In this document: positions 20,926 to 32,855 of the stretch, one piece after another
Position numbering within the stretch: position 1 is the stretch's first letter
Layout: the number at the start of each line of letters is the position of its first letter
Assembly: GCF_001625195.1 (NCBI RefSeq)
Contig: NC_054389.1
Span: 2,440,541-2,504,540, forward strand
From: Drechmeria coniospora
Lineage: Eukaryota > Ascomycota > Sordariomycetes > Hypocreales > Ophiocordycipitaceae
Length of the DNA: 64,000 nucleotides
Direction of reading: 5' to 3'
Translations under genes and position numbers: made by a program
Notes under the pieces: model-generated
What the model saw: only the letters and a program-made list of their open reading frames with translations
Databases searched by the model: none
Told to the model about the DNA's origin: nothing

Positions 20926-23667
20926 TTACCAGTCTAGCGGCTCCTTCTTCTCCTCGCCGCGGTTCGTCGTCGGCACAGGCACCGCCTGGACCGCCAGCCG
21001 GCCGCCGACGCTCTTCAGGTAGCCGGAACCGTCGAGCCAGGGCGTCTTCGCCGTCATGGCCTTCTCAAAGGCCGTGATCTTGCCCTCCAGCTGCATCGTA
21101 AGGCCGATGTCGTCGAGCCCATCCACGAGGCACTGCTTGCGGAACTCCTCGACGTCGAAGCGGCAGATGCTGTCGCCGGCAGCGTTCCTGATCACCTGGC
21201 TCGGAAGGTCGATCTCGATCTCGCGGCCGGCCCGGGCCTCGCCGGCGATGGCCTCGAGGTCCGCCGCATTCTCGATGCGGATCGGCAGCATGCCATTCTT
21301 GAACGTGTTGTTGAAGAAGATGTCGGCAAACGACGGCGCGATGACGCACTTGATGCCGAAGTCGAGGAGGGCCCACGGCGCGTGCTCCCGCGAGCTGCCG
21401 CAGCCAAAGTTGGCGCCGGTGCAGACGAGGATCTTCGACTGCCGGTACGGCTCCCGGTTGAGGACGAAGCCGGGGTTCTCCGACCCGTCCGGCTCGTACC
21501 GGAGCGCGTGGAAGAGGGCGGTGCCGAGGCCCGTCCGCTTGATGGTCTTGAGGAACTGCTTGGGGATGATGGCGTCCGTGTCGACGTTGGCCATCTCGAG
21601 CGGCACCACGACGCCCTTGAGGGTGAGGAACTTGGGCAGGCCGGCCGACGAGGCGCCGTTGGGCACCGACGTGTTGGTGTGGGGTTCCACGTCCTCGGGC
21701 TGGTCGGCAATCACCTCTCGCTCGTGCGCGTCGTTGGCGACGCCGTTGGCGACGGGCAGAGGCTTCGTCGCGGGCGCCACGCGAGCCTGCACGTGGGGGC
21801 TGGTCTGGTAGTCGGCGAGCTTGCGGACGTCGGCGAGCTTGCCAACGAGGGCGGCGGCGGCGGCCATGACGGGCGACATGAGGTGCGTCCGGCTCTGGGC
21901 ACCCTGGCGGCCCTCAAAGTTTCGGTTCGACGTGCTCGCGCACCGCTCCTTGGGCGAGAGGATGTCGGGGTTCATGCCGAGGCACATGCTGCAGCCGGCC
22001 TCTCGCCACTCGAAGCCGGCGTCGAGAAAGATTTGATCGATGCCCTCGTCCTCGGCCTGGGCCTTGACCAGACCGGAGCCGGGCACCACCATGGCGCGCA
22101 TGATGTTGGCGGCAATCTTCCTGCCCTTGACGACGTGGGCGGCGGCCCGCAGGTCCTCGATTCTCGAGTTCGTGCAGGAGCCGATGAAGACCTTGTCGAC
22201 GACGATGTCCTCCATGGGCGTGCCGGCCGTGAGGCCCATGTACTCGAGCATCCGGCGGCCAGCCACCTTCTTGGCCTCCGTGGCGAACGTCTCGGGGTCC
22301 GGGACGACGCCGGTGACGGCCACGACGTCCTCGGGGCTCGTGCCCCACGTCACCGTCGGGACGATGTCGGCGCCGTCGATGAACACGTCCACGTCGAACT
22401 TGGCGTCGGCATCCGACTGCAGGGACCTCCAGAAGGCGACGGCGGCGTTCCACTCGTCCGAGCCGTGCTTGGGGGCCAGTGGACGGCCCTTGAGGTACTC
22501 GAACGTGATGTCGTCCGGGGCCACCATGCCGGCACGGGCGCCGCCCTCGATGGCCATGTTGCAGATGGACATGCGGGCCTCCATGCTCAGGTTGCGGATG
22601 ACGGAGCCGCAGAACTCGATGACGGCGCCGGTGCCTCCGGCGGTGCCGATCTTGCCGATGGCGTGGAGGACGACGTCCTTGGAGCTGACGCCGGGGGCCA
22701 GCTCGCCGTCGACCTGGATGCGCATGTTCTTGCTGCGCTTGGTGATGAGGCACTGCGTCGCGAGCACGTGCTCGACCTCGCTGGTGCCGATGCCGAAGGC
22801 CAGGGCGCCAAAGGCGCCGTGCGTCGACGTGTGGCTATCGCCGCAGACCACCGTCGTGCCGGGGAGGGTGAACCCCTGCTCGGGGCCGATGACGTGGACG
22901 ATGCCCTGTCGCTTGTCGCCGAGGCCAAAGTAGGCGAGGCCAAAGTCCTTGACGTTCTCCTCGAGCGTCACGCACTGGGTGCGGGAATCGTCCTCCTCGA
23001 TGAAGGAGGCAATGTCCTTGAGGGCCTTTCGCGACGACGTCGGCACATTCTGAGGGGGTGGCGAGCGAGTCAGCGACTGAGCGTGCCATGGCGCCGCCGT
23101 GGCCGACGGGGATGGACTGTTCCATGCAACGCATTTTCCATACGTACGTGATCAGTCGTCGCGAGGGTACAGTCCGGTCTCCTGACCTTGCGGCCGGCCT
23201 TCTTGAGGCCCTCGAAAGCTTGCTGTTGGCGCTTCCGTCAGCCCCGAGGTGTGCATGTGCATTCGCATGCGTGCGCATTGCGCATGCGTGCAAGTGGAAT
23301 GGCCTATATGCCTCTCGCCCTCAACGCCGTCCTCCGCTTCCCGACCAGGGTGAGGGCGGGGAGGAGACAGGGGAGGGGGGCCAAGACAAGGTTCGCGGCG
23401 GACGCACCGGTGATGTCACCTCATGAACAAGGTGTCTGTCTGCACCAAAGTCAGCAATCAACTCGGACCATACATGCAATGCCATGCAACGGGGCTGCAG
23501 GCCGGCACAGGGCCGGGCAGGCACAGGCCGTACGCGGTCCAGACGCAGTCCAGGCAGAGAGACATACCAATGTAGAGCAGAATGGTGCCGTCGAGCTTCT
23601 CGTCGACGATGTGGTGCGAGAGCACCTTGTCGTACAGCGTCCGCCGCGCGCTTTCCGAGACGGGCAT
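20926..23667 (-). CDS. LEU1: 3-isopropylmalate dehydratase (isomerase), fused LeuC-LeuD
   Basis: This enzyme interconverts 2- and 3-isopropylmalate, the second step of leucine synthesis, using a 4Fe-4S cluster. Exons (minus strand) are 23568-23667, 23408-23439, 23148-23222 and 20926-23049, giving 776 residues; yeast Leu1 has 779. Exon 1 encodes [20 protein letters not shown]. Exon 2 is a 32-nt micro-exon ([11 protein letters not shown]). Exon 3 gives [17 protein letters not shown], joined to NVPTSSRK. The large subunit has [13 protein letters not shown], with cluster cysteines in [13 protein letters not shown] and [13 protein letters not shown] linker of about 100 residues leads to the swivelling LeuD domain ([34 protein letters not shown]). 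I saw no clear Leu3-type CCGGNNCCGG site close upstream. The 3' end faces RKM5. Confidence 0.97.
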
Positions 23668-26600
23668 CGTGGGCAACGTCGGAGGGTGTCGCTGGAGGAG
23701 CGAGGATGCGGAATTGAAGGAGGAGGAGTGGATAGATAGTAAGAGGAGGGAAGACGGGCAAGTCGATGGAGGGAAGTTCAGGAATAAATATTATAGCGAA
23801 CGGGTAATGGTACCTGCCTCGTAGGTAGCATGTTTTGGGTCCGTTACGGAGCAGGAGCAGGTAACGGGGAAGGTAGCCACCACGCATTGGTACCTCGATG
23901 CGAAGGGACGACTAAGACTCGCAGCGACCAGCGGGGGGGACCTTCCGAGTCCTGGACGTACCCTCCCTGAAGGGGCGCAGTGCCTGCCTAGTACAAGCGA
24001 GCGAGCGAATGAGGTTGCCGACGACGCCGACATCGCCAGCACCAAGCGGCCCCCAGGGTGGGGCGGAAGACCTGGCGCAGAGGTTCGCTCTTTCGATTCC
24101 TTGGGTATTAGTTCCTGCCCGCTCGCCACGTACACCGACATGTACCGACATGTACACGTACAGACAGTACAACTAGGTGTACGCTTGCAAGGGAACATGA
24201 GAGTACGTCGCAGGTGTACTGTACGCCGTACATGCACTGCGCACCTACATGCACTGCACACCTACCTACTCGAAAGCATTCGACCCGTCCGAGTTGCCCA
24301 TGGGAGGCCACACCGCATGTCACCTAGCGGTATACTGTGGTTGGCGTATACTGCAAGTACTGTACTTACATTAGCCGTGCGACGGGTTGGAACCCATGTA
24401 CTTGCAAGTACTCGTACGGCTTCTGCCGCCCACTATTATTATTTCTCTTCTCTTCGGAGCACCGGAGAGACCCAAGGCACGTAAATATCCAAGCCAACCC
24501 ACCGACGCTCCAACGCACAGAGGAGACGATGAAGGAAGCGAGGCGATTGGGTAGAGGACAGAGGTGTCCGTATCATGCCTCTCCTCCCCACCAGCCGGCC
24601 ACCCAGCATGCCTTGCTCTGCTGAGCCGACCACCACCGGCCTCGGAGCTCCCCCCCTCGCCCCCCACCACCGAAAGCGTAACTCCGATGATCGGAGTCGC
24701 GCCGGCCCGGCCTCTGCACCGGCACGCCAAGGAAGCCAGGGCAAGGACGACAACGGTTCCCTGCAGGGAATTGATTGGCTGTGATTGCTAAGTCCCGCGT
24801 CCCGATTGGCCCTGTGCGAGCCGTCCTGGATCCGCCTCTGCAACATGATGCGACGCTTCGTGACCATCCATTGCTGCATCATTCAGTTCTAGCAATACCT
24901 TGTATGTACTTGTAGGTGTACATGTACTTACTTACTTGCATGCAACATGTCAAGTACGAGTTCTCGTACAATGCTCACTTGGCAGTACGCCTACGTGTAC
25001 AGTACTTTGTACCTTGTCCTTTCTCTGCTCATGTGCGGAGTACAGATGGAAAATACTATGGCACATGTGTACTCCGTTGTCGGGGTGGTAATGCTAAGTA
25101 CTTGAAATATATACTGTAGTAGTACTCCGTAAGTACGTAAGTAATTACGGAGCACGACTACTGTACTTAAGTAAGTACTTACAAGTAGTAACACTACCGT
25201 ACATGTGCATGTCCTTGCTGTGCATGTCCTGCACTTACTTACTTTACCAGCATAGTTCGGAGTAATATATTGTGCAATACCTACTAAAAGTACTCAAGTC
25301 TTACTTGTACAGCAAGTACAACTACTGTATCATACATCTACTAACATGTATGAACGGTGGGGTTTGCCTGCCAATGCGTGCTGTCGTTTTATTCTACAGG
25401 CAGTGGCGGCCGTTCATCGCCATCGCAAGCCATCGATCGCCATCATAATTTCCATAAGAATAAGAATACGCTCTGCATTGTACTGTAATGCTCCAGCAAA
25501 TGCGTTTACGGAATACCAAGTACAGTAAAATGCGGTACAATTAAGGACTGGCCGTAGTAGCAGTACAAGTACTATAATTACTCGTATAAGTACTTACGGA
25601 GTGCGGAGAACATGTACTCCGTACTCCGTACTCCGTACAGTAAGTACTTAAGTATTGCATGTACAAGAGTGCACTTACAGTACGTGCAAGTACTGCAAGT
25701 ACGGAGTAAGTACTCACTCGTATCTGCATAGGAGCCCTCCATCGCCCCACATGAACAGTGACGAACTGCTACGCATCATTGGCTGAGGAGCACGAACCTT
25801 CGTAGCTGCCCCACACGGCAGGACCTCCTGTGGCGAGGCTGCAATTCGGTCGAGTACAATTATTAATTACTTATACTGTACTCCGTACTTGTGCTGAAGA
25901 TGGACAGAGTACAAGTACAAGAACTTGCTCCTGAACCTCCGGGCTCCTGAAGCTCCCCTCGCGTAAATGTGCTGTCCGTGTACGGAGTAAGCATGTAAGT
26001 ACAAGTAAGTTTACTTGCTGTATCGAGTGAATGGAGTATTAATGTACTTACGTGCACTGCTTAACCTTCCATCAAGTACTCGTGCAGCCCGCGTCTCAAA
26101 TGTCCTCGTTCCCCACTGCTCTCCGCTTTCACCACTTGTTGAATGTAATATCGTGCGTGCATCTCATGCAACTACGTTCCATTCGCTGATGACCAGTACG
26201 AGGGCTGGTACGCTTCCTTTGTACCAAAAAGTACGCAAGGTACTACCTACATATGGATGGTAACCATATCCTTCAGGCTTGGTGGTATGCCTGCGTTTCA
26301 GCATTATGCCGTGGCTGTGACCGTAACAGTGACCTCGTCGGTGGCTGTCATCCACAACCGCTTCGCCGTCGTCAACAAGAGGAGTCTGTCCAAACATGCA
26401 CGGCCCAATGTCGTCCACGGTGTTCGGATGAGCTGGAAAGACTCCTGGTATGCGTAACCGTGGCCTTTACTTCCTCCGCCTCCTTCAACTCCTTCATCTT
26501 GATCGTCGTGTCCGTCCATCTCGTCCGGTTCATCTCCTTCGACTCCATCCTCCCCTGACGCTCAATCCGCCCCTTGCTCATGTTGGCTGTCGCATTGCTG

Positions 26601-27734
26601 GTTGTCGACGTCACCCTGTCGGGCTGACCCGTCTTGGGGTTGAGGCCTTGGACCCCAAGGTAGTCTCTGCACGCCTTCGGATTCCGTCTCCGACGAGCCT
26701 TTTTCTCTTCTCGCCTCGAGTAATCCGCCCATCGTCGCGGCTCCGACTTCGAGGATGAAGACTGGGGAAGGACTGCCCGTGCCGTAAGGAGAATCCTCAA
26801 GTCCGGAGAGCTGGGGGGTGCTGCCGCGAGTTTCAAGCATACCAGCGTCGCGAGCCGGCCCGGCCATTGGGACCCGGGTCCGATTATTACACTTGGTATC
26901 CATGGGCGCGTTCGCCTCCTCGGCCCAGGCCAGCATCCGCCCGTGTCGCGCCCCTTGTCATCGGTTCACCGTCCCTGCCTGGGCCTCCGCCACGTTGTTT
27001 GCCGGCTTCCACTGAGCGGAGCCGACTGTTTTGTCCGCTCGTCTCGCCTGCTGGCGAGAGCGCAGTGTGAGTTGTGCCGACTCCTTTTCTTCCCAAAAGC
27101 CTTGCTTTCTCAGCGTTCCACCGCGCTCTGGCTTGCAGCTCGGGATCAGCATTCTGACCCAGGCACCCATCCGTGAATTCTGCAGTCTTGACAGCCCTTT
27201 TCGTGCCTGGCGGCGGCATGCGTTCCAGTAGGAGGGATGATGCCAAATCTTTCGCCAAAACTTTCGACGCCAAAGCTTTCGCCGCCGTACATTTCGCCGT
27301 CGTTTTGACATCGGCCGGAGATGCAGGCGGCAAGACATGCGACGTCGCTCCCTCGGCTGTCTTTGGATCATCATGCCGTTGTCGAAACTCTTGGCCAGAT
27401 GGATCGCAAGGTAGGGTGGTTGCAACCCCCTGGTCCTGCGTTTTCAACACTCCTGTGACAAAAGGAAGAATATGGCCCGCTTCAATAGGAGCAATGCAAG
27501 CACGCGTAGACGAGGCAGCCTAGCAGACTGCCCACACTCGTTGGGTGGCGTGTCGCGCCGGGCAACTTTATTCGCGGCGTGAAGGAACCTTCGAATGCTT
27601 GTTCGTTTGCGTTGCCGAAAAAAATGAGGCCAAGAAAAAACAGATATCCGTGCATCGGCCAGGGAACCCATGATGGATGCGGAAACGTGATCCGCGCCGG
27701 CCCGCAAAGAAGATGCCGCCGAAAAAACAGAAGC
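23668..27734. other. 4-kb region without a supportable gene, rich in GTAC islands
   Basis: GTAC-centred repeats fill about 24110-24420, 24890-25740 and 25850-26260. The densest run is near 25565-25700, where GTACTCC words occur almost back to back. Bases 23700-24100 should include the LEU1 promoter. Bases 26270-27700 are GC-rich, with several open frames on both strands. Those I checked lack ATG starts, consistent splice sites or any family motif, so no gene is called. It could conceal a fast-evolving or non-coding gene. Confidence 0.5.
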
Positions 27735-29152
27735 CTACAGTCGTTTGGGGTATCTCTCATACCCCGGCCTGTGCTTGCCCATGTTTGCAAATGGATGCGG
27801 CGAACTGTTCATGTTCATGCTCATCGACTCCCTGAACCCGCCGAGCTTCGTCGGGCTGCTCGGGGGCTCCCAGTTCCGCTGCTCATACGCCGCCATTTCC
27901 CTCGAGTTCCTCGGCGACGATCGGTCGGCTCCGTTGATGGCTCCCATGCTGATCGCCTTCTTCAGCGGAGACTTGCCATGCGTGAAGATGCCCATGCTTC
28001 CGCCGAGGCCCTGCCTGCTGCTTGTCAAAGGAGCAACGCTGGTCGTGGTCTGGACGGAAGCAGGAGTCCGGTTGGTCGGCAAGCTGGTTCGTCCGTCAGG
28101 GCTGCGCCGGCTGAAGGCGGTCGTGGTCGATTCCGCTCGTCGGCTGACCGTGGGCGGCGTGAACATCGGCGGCTTCAGCGCATTGCTAGCATTGGCCACC
28201 AAGGAAGACTCGGCCGGGTCGACGTGTGGGTTGTGATGTGCCATGAATGAGCGACGGATGAGCGTCGTCGCCGTGCCCGTCTGCACAAATCCACTGGCCT
28301 CCGACAGTTGCGTTCCGGCGTCCCTGACAACGGGGTGCAATCGTGGATGGACAAACTTGGTGTCGTATTCGTGCATGACCTCCCGTTGCACTATCGCCTG
28401 GTCCTTGGCTTGCTGGCCGAATCGCGACGAGAGCAGGAGCATTTGCGCCGACAGGACCACCTGCACCACCAGAGTATTGAACACGGCCACGCTCGGCCGA
28501 GGGTCGAGAGGCGCGAGAGGGAGAAACAGCAGGTAGACGAGAACGTGGCCCGGGCCGAAGAAGCAGAACAGCCGAATGCACACCGGTAGAGGGTCCCAGA
28601 CCGAGAGCTCCCACACGTCTCGGTTCCTGTCCGGATGCGCTCGAGACTCGGCCGATTCGGGCGTCAAGATGTCGGCAATGTATCGCAACGGAGAGGAGGA
28701 GACGGGCGAGGATTGCACCTTGACTCGCTGCGCGGAAGGGGTAGACGGCTGACGGTCGATGCTCGCCTCGAACATTCGGTACTTTCTCGTTCGGGATATC
28801 GTATACACTGCATTGCTCACGGAGAAGAACACGAGCGTCCAAATTAACGGGTGGACCTGCAACGGAGTGAGCAGAGGACGATGCAGATGGAGTGGTCCAT
28901 AATCACCAAGAGGGAGAGCCAGCTCGCGCTGCCCTCGTCGCCGAACACGTCATCTTCGGCCGACTTTGAGCCGGAGTTGGCGCGCGCCAGCAGGAAGATG
29001 AGGTTCAAGCCCAAGCCAAGCTGGGTGCCGACCAGATTCGAGTCCCAGTCCCTCGTCTCCATCTCCTCCGAGAGCCAGAGCAAAAAGTCCATGGGGTTCA
29101 GCATCGAGCTGACGCGCTCCCATAGCGACTTGCGCCGAACAAGCCGGGGCAT
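27735..29152 (-). CDS. NUR1: Nuclear rim protein Nur1/Mug154
   Basis: Nur1 is an inner nuclear membrane protein that with Lem2/Heh1 tethers rDNA and silent chromatin to the nuclear periphery. Exons are 28907-29152 and 27735-28856 (minus strand), giving 455 residues. Exon 1 encodes MPRLVRRKSLWERVSSMLNP, then DFLLWLSEEMETRDWD and VGTQLGLGLNLIFLLARANS, a first membrane segment. The intron (GTGATT..TTGCAG) joins WLSLL to VHPLIWTLVFFSVSNAVYT, a second membrane segment. The conserved block SAESRAHPDRNRDVWELSVW precedes CIRLFCFFGPGHVLVYLLFL, a third hydrophobic stretch. REVMHEYDTKFVHPRLHP then marks the family. The C-terminal 150 residues are Ser/Thr/Pro-rich and probably disordered. It is divergent from VMA7, with about 890 bp of GTAC repeats between. 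Confidence 0.93.
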
Positions 29153-29179
29153 TTCGACCGCTGCTGACGTGTTGTGTAC

Positions 29180-29810
29180 TCGTGCCCGTAGTGTACGTAA
29201 CGTACCTTGTTGTTCTGCTCCTCGGGCGGAAATGCGATGCGAGTGGCGAGTTGTTGCCAGAGCCCTCGAGGATAAATCGGAGTTGTTGGGTTGTGGAGAC
29301 GGATGGATCATGTGTGCAGTGCCGTCGGCTGTGTTTACTCTGTGCCCTGTGCTCCGTACGAAACATACAACGTACTCTTTGCAAGTACTCCGTAATTAAT
29401 TACAGCGTACTCCGTACGGAGTACTGCACTTGCAATTGTAATTACATGTACACATACTAGTTGCAAGTAAGTAATAGCAGAAGCAAAGTATGCTGGGCGT
29501 CCAGGCATGTACGGTACAAGTAGTTCTCTGTTGTCCCCAAGTACTAGGTAAAACTTACTTACAGTACTCCGTACACGTGCTGTACTCCGTAAGTATACCT
29601 ACATACAGTATTCTGTACACAAGTACGGAGTACTTGCACTTGCAGTAACTACTAACAGGGGCTACATCTCCTTAACCAAAGACCAAGGTAAAGTAGGGTA
29701 GTGGTATTAATACTGTAAGGATTAGTGGTATTAATACTGTAAGGATTAATACTTACTAGGTATTTATATCAATACTTATTTGTAGGTAATATTTGTTTTT
29801 ATTACGCCGT
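29180..29810. repeat. GTAC-palindrome island between NUR1 and VMA7
   Basis: Dense GTACTCCGTAC, TACGGAGTACTTGC and AAGTAC words lie here, for example 29385-29430 and 29560-29645. They are followed by a short direct duplication of about 24 bp containing GTGGTATTAATACTGTAAGG at 29699-29745. The interval 29811-30041 is the likely VMA7 promoter. Confidence 0.7.
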
Positions 29811-30041
29811 TTCCTTTTGCTGACCAAGAGATTCCCACAGCTCAAGTCCCAACGCGGTTAGCGGCTCATGTGCTGCTGCAAGGGCGGAACACAGGCGGGG
29901 TGTGGCCGTGCTGCATCGGCGCCACTCCCTGTGACGTCCCGACTCCCCCTAAAGGCTACTTTTGCACGACGAACCAGGCTGTCGTCATCCAGGCCAGCTC
30001 CCGCATCTCCACCATTTACGGCCCCCCGGTTGATTGTCAGC

Positions 30042-30632
30042 ATGGCATCGCAAGCAGACTTCAAGGACCGGCAGTTCCTCGCCGTCATCGGGGACGAGGT
30101 GAGTGCGTCCGCTCGGCCGAGCGAAACGAAGCCGCCGCGACGGCCACCGAGGCATCGGCCAAGGCGTCAAGCGACTGACGGCGAATCCCCTGCACAGGAT
30201 TCGGTGACGGGACTGCTCCTCGCAGGCATCGGCGTGAGTGCGGCCTGTTCATTACGATTGATGGAGATGAGGAGCGTCGTTGACAGTTCACGCAGCATGT
30301 CACAGCCGGCGCCGATGCGCAAAAGAACTTCCTTGTCGTCGATAGCAAGACGGACAACGCGACCATCGAGTCGGCCTTCAATCGATTCACCCAAGAGAGG
30401 AAAGATGTCGGCATCGTGCTGATCAACCAGCACGTCAGTAAATACTCTATTCTTGAGCAGTTTTGCTGTACGATGCTTACATGCTTTCAAGGTTGCCGAC
30501 AGAATTCGACACCGCATCGACACGTACACCGCTGCCTTCCCCACCGTGCTCGAGATTCCCAGCAAAGATCATCCGTACGACCCGGAGAAGGACAGCGTGC
30601 TGAGACGAGTGCGACGCCTGTTTGGCGAATAA
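30042..30632 (+). CDS. VMA7: V-type H+-ATPase subunit F
   Basis: Subunit F sits in the V1 central rotor stalk of the vacuolar proton pump. Exons are 30042-30098, 30198-30233, 30296-30433 and 30492-30632, giving 123 residues, normal for the family. The joined protein starts [19 protein letters not shown] and continues [44 protein letters not shown] and [20 protein letters not shown]. It ends RRVRRLFGE. All introns use GTGAGT or GTCAGT donors and phase-0 boundaries. Exon 2 is only 36 nt. The 3' end converges on the NPC2 gene 346 bp away. Confidence 0.96.
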
Positions 30633-30978
30633 GTGGATGCGACTACTTCACAATACTCATCGGCGGTGGTCCGCGTGTCGGACGGATGCAAGCAAGCATA
30701 GCGGTCATGGCGCAACCGTGTGGTTGGCTTGGAGCGCAGTCGTGCATTGATTCACTTCATGTTCGCCACCAGTCCCAAATAGTGTTTGATTCATAAGAAA
30801 AATAAGCCCTGAAGACCACGTAGACCGTCGAGTTTCAAGCAGTGATGCCTGCTGTCCACTGGGCGATGGGGTGGCAAGGGATGCCTAAAACGAACGTTCG
30901 CCTACCCAACAATGCAAAACCGAACAAGTTGTCGTCGTACGCATGCTCACGACGGCTTCATGAAAAATGACCTTTCTC
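30633..30978. other. Convergent intergenic region VMA7/NPC2
   Basis: This 346-bp gap should contain the two 3' UTRs. It has an AATAAG word near 30800 and no repeat island or other recognisable feature. Confidence 0.5.
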
Positions 30979-31650
30979 TCATTTCAGTTCTTCGACCGTC
31001 GCGCGGCCAATCTTGAGCTCGAGGGTGGCGGTCAGGCATGTCATCTTCTCGCCGTTGGCGTTGTAGGCGTCGGCCCTGACATTGTACTTGCCCTGGCGGT
31101 CTGCGTTAGCGGTGGCTCGGGGGAGTGGTATTTTCCTTTGGCGGCACAACGAACCGGTGGGATGGCCCCGGGCAAGTCAACGCTCTTGGTAATATCGAGC
31201 TTGCCAGGCTGGACGGGGCACTGGAGGTTGACATTGCCAAGCTGCTCGCAAAGGTCAAGCTTCTTGTTAATAAGCGTGATAAGGCCAAGCTTGACAACGA
31301 CGTTGATATAAGCGCCCTTTTCGATCGTCTTCTTGACCGTTCCGCTGGCCTTGATGACGAGCGCTCGGCCTCTGCCTCCCTCGTTAGCATCGTTTGTCCA
31401 TATTGATGGCTGACCTTTCGCCGCACGGGGCGACTTACGGGGATGGGGGGTTGGGAGAGAGGTCCACTCGATCAACCACGACGATATCCTTGCTGTGATC
31501 GCCGGTGCACAGGTTCAATGGAGAATCTCCCGGGATCTTCAAGCCTGTGTTGGCGAGGACATCGGACGACGTGCTGGGGAGAACGCCGGGAAGTGCTGCT
31601 GCAGGGGCGAGGCAGGCAGACAGGTAAACGAGAGCGATGGAGACCTTCAT
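30979..31650 (-). CDS. NPC2: NPC2-like phosphatidylglycerol/phosphatidylinositol transfer protein
   Basis: This secreted or vacuolar-lumen lipid-binding protein of the ML (MD-2-related) family transfers sterols or phospholipids. Exons (minus strand) are 31439-31650, 31155-31371 and 30979-31092, giving 180 residues. The signal peptide is MKVSIALVYLSACLAPAAALP. The ML domain starts near DSPLNLCTGDHSKDIVVVDR and VDLSPNPPSPGRALVIKASG. It continues EKGAYINVVVKLGLITL, DLCEQLGNVNLQCPV and VDLPGAIPPGKYNVRADAYN, and ends with MTCLTATLELKIG. Conserved cysteines can form the family disulfides. Introns are GTAAGT..GCAG and GTTCGT..CCAG. Placement was fixed by the frame and by PNPP-SPGRAL and AIPP-GKYNV joins seen across fungal homologues. 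Confidence 0.94.
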
Positions 31651-32797
31651 CGTGGAGGAATAATGATGGCCTTGACTCTGGAACGTGTGCGATGTCGTCG
31701 GGGCCCTGGTTCTCCCAAGTCTTTGGAACGATGTGGAAGCGAAGGAGTGATGGCGGAGGATGAGGGCACGAGCGTTGAAGGCGGCCGATCGGAGGCGAGG
31801 CTATTTATGGCTGGTATGTCATTTTGGGGTACGGAGCACAGTGCCCCCGTATTAATACAACTGGGCACTCTCAAGTACGAAGTACACGACCGTTGGCTGG
31901 GTACTACTCTGGCGGTAGGCTCTCCAATGCAGCAAGTAGTCCGGCTGTGCTGACAAGTACAGACCACTAAGGGGTACGTTCCTACTCCCTACAAGGAGGC
32001 AATATCTGGGGGTTGGATGGTCACGCGGCCCATAGACCGCCGCTCATTGGCTGGCGTCCGTGCCTTTGGCGTCTCATCACAACGCAAAGGGAGCGATGAC
32101 AGAACGATCGCCTGTGAAAGGGTGGCCTTGTTGTCGTTGCCTTCTACAATGAACGAACTAAATTCAAAAAGCCCCAGGCTCACGCTGGAAGACCGTTTTT
32201 CGTGACTCCGCACAGGTTGAAGGAAGCGGCGTGTATGTGTCGACCTTCCCTCTCCACTCAAGAACAGGGAGAACCGGTACCTAGAGCGGTAGGTACAAAC
32301 CTGCACAAACGTAAATGCTTTGGCCAGATGCGTGGCGAGCTTCTCGATGTATGAGTGGGATGCTGGGCACCTACCAAGGTCGGCGGCAGGCAATATAGCT
32401 GGCTTCGACGCGAAGCTGGCCAACGTTCTCGTGATGAAAGTTGGTTGATTAGAAGCAGTAGGCCGTGAAGGTTGCTCATATGCGGCACCGCTAGCAAGCG
32501 CAGGAGCGATGCCGTTATGCCGGTAGCTGCATAGGCCATCTGCCGATACCTACCTACTTGGGTAGTAGGCATTCGTACGGACGTCAAGTAGGGGCACATT
32601 CGAAGACGAAAGCCGGTCCGTCTTGATTGAAGTCGAGTCCCATCGTTTGCACCGTCCTACTTGCCTAGGCAGGTACGTACTGTATGTTGGCAGGTGAGTA
32701 CGAGGTGGTACTTGGCATTGGCAACACTTTCAAGCCTCAGGCGCCGAGAAATTTCAAAAGTGGTTGAGATCGTGCACGGACCAGCCAAGTAGATTGG
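31651..32797. other. Intergenic region NPC2/U1
   Basis: The NPC2 promoter should lie in the first few hundred bases. The rest (to 32797) contains scattered GTAC words, AGGTACGTAC near 32671 and frames without family features. No gene is supportable. Confidence 0.5.
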
Positions 32798-32804
32798 TAT
32801 AAAT
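32798..32804 (+). promoter_or_regulatory. TATA box of the U1 gene
   Basis: TATAAAT lies 58 to 52 bases upstream of the predicted first nucleotide of U1 and is followed by a T/C-rich tract. Spacing and sequence suit a TATA-type snRNA promoter. The assignment is by position only. Confidence 0.5.
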
Positions 32805-32855
32805 CACCGACATCCCTCTCCGCTTGCGAAGGATTTTTCTTTTCCTTTTCTCTTC

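Noticed and set aside
21382..23151. 589-codon plus-strand frame opposite LEU1
   Set aside because: It is the antisense shadow of a GC-rich coding exon, with Asp/Val/Leu/Gly-skewed composition and no domain.
24680..24740. Possible Leu3-binding CCGG palindromes upstream of LEU1
   Set aside because: The CCGG words overlap as CCGGCCCGG and do not form the CCGGNNCCGG spacing. They are also about 1 kb from the start codon.
26372..27450. Cluster of minus-strand frames that could be a hypothetical gene
   Set aside because: The two longest frames I checked start at GTG or TTG only, no consistent intron joins were found, and the translations are low complexity without motifs.
31989..32423. 144-codon minus-strand frame
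   Set aside because: No motif or splice support. It overlaps scattered GTAC words and the NPC2/U1 gap.
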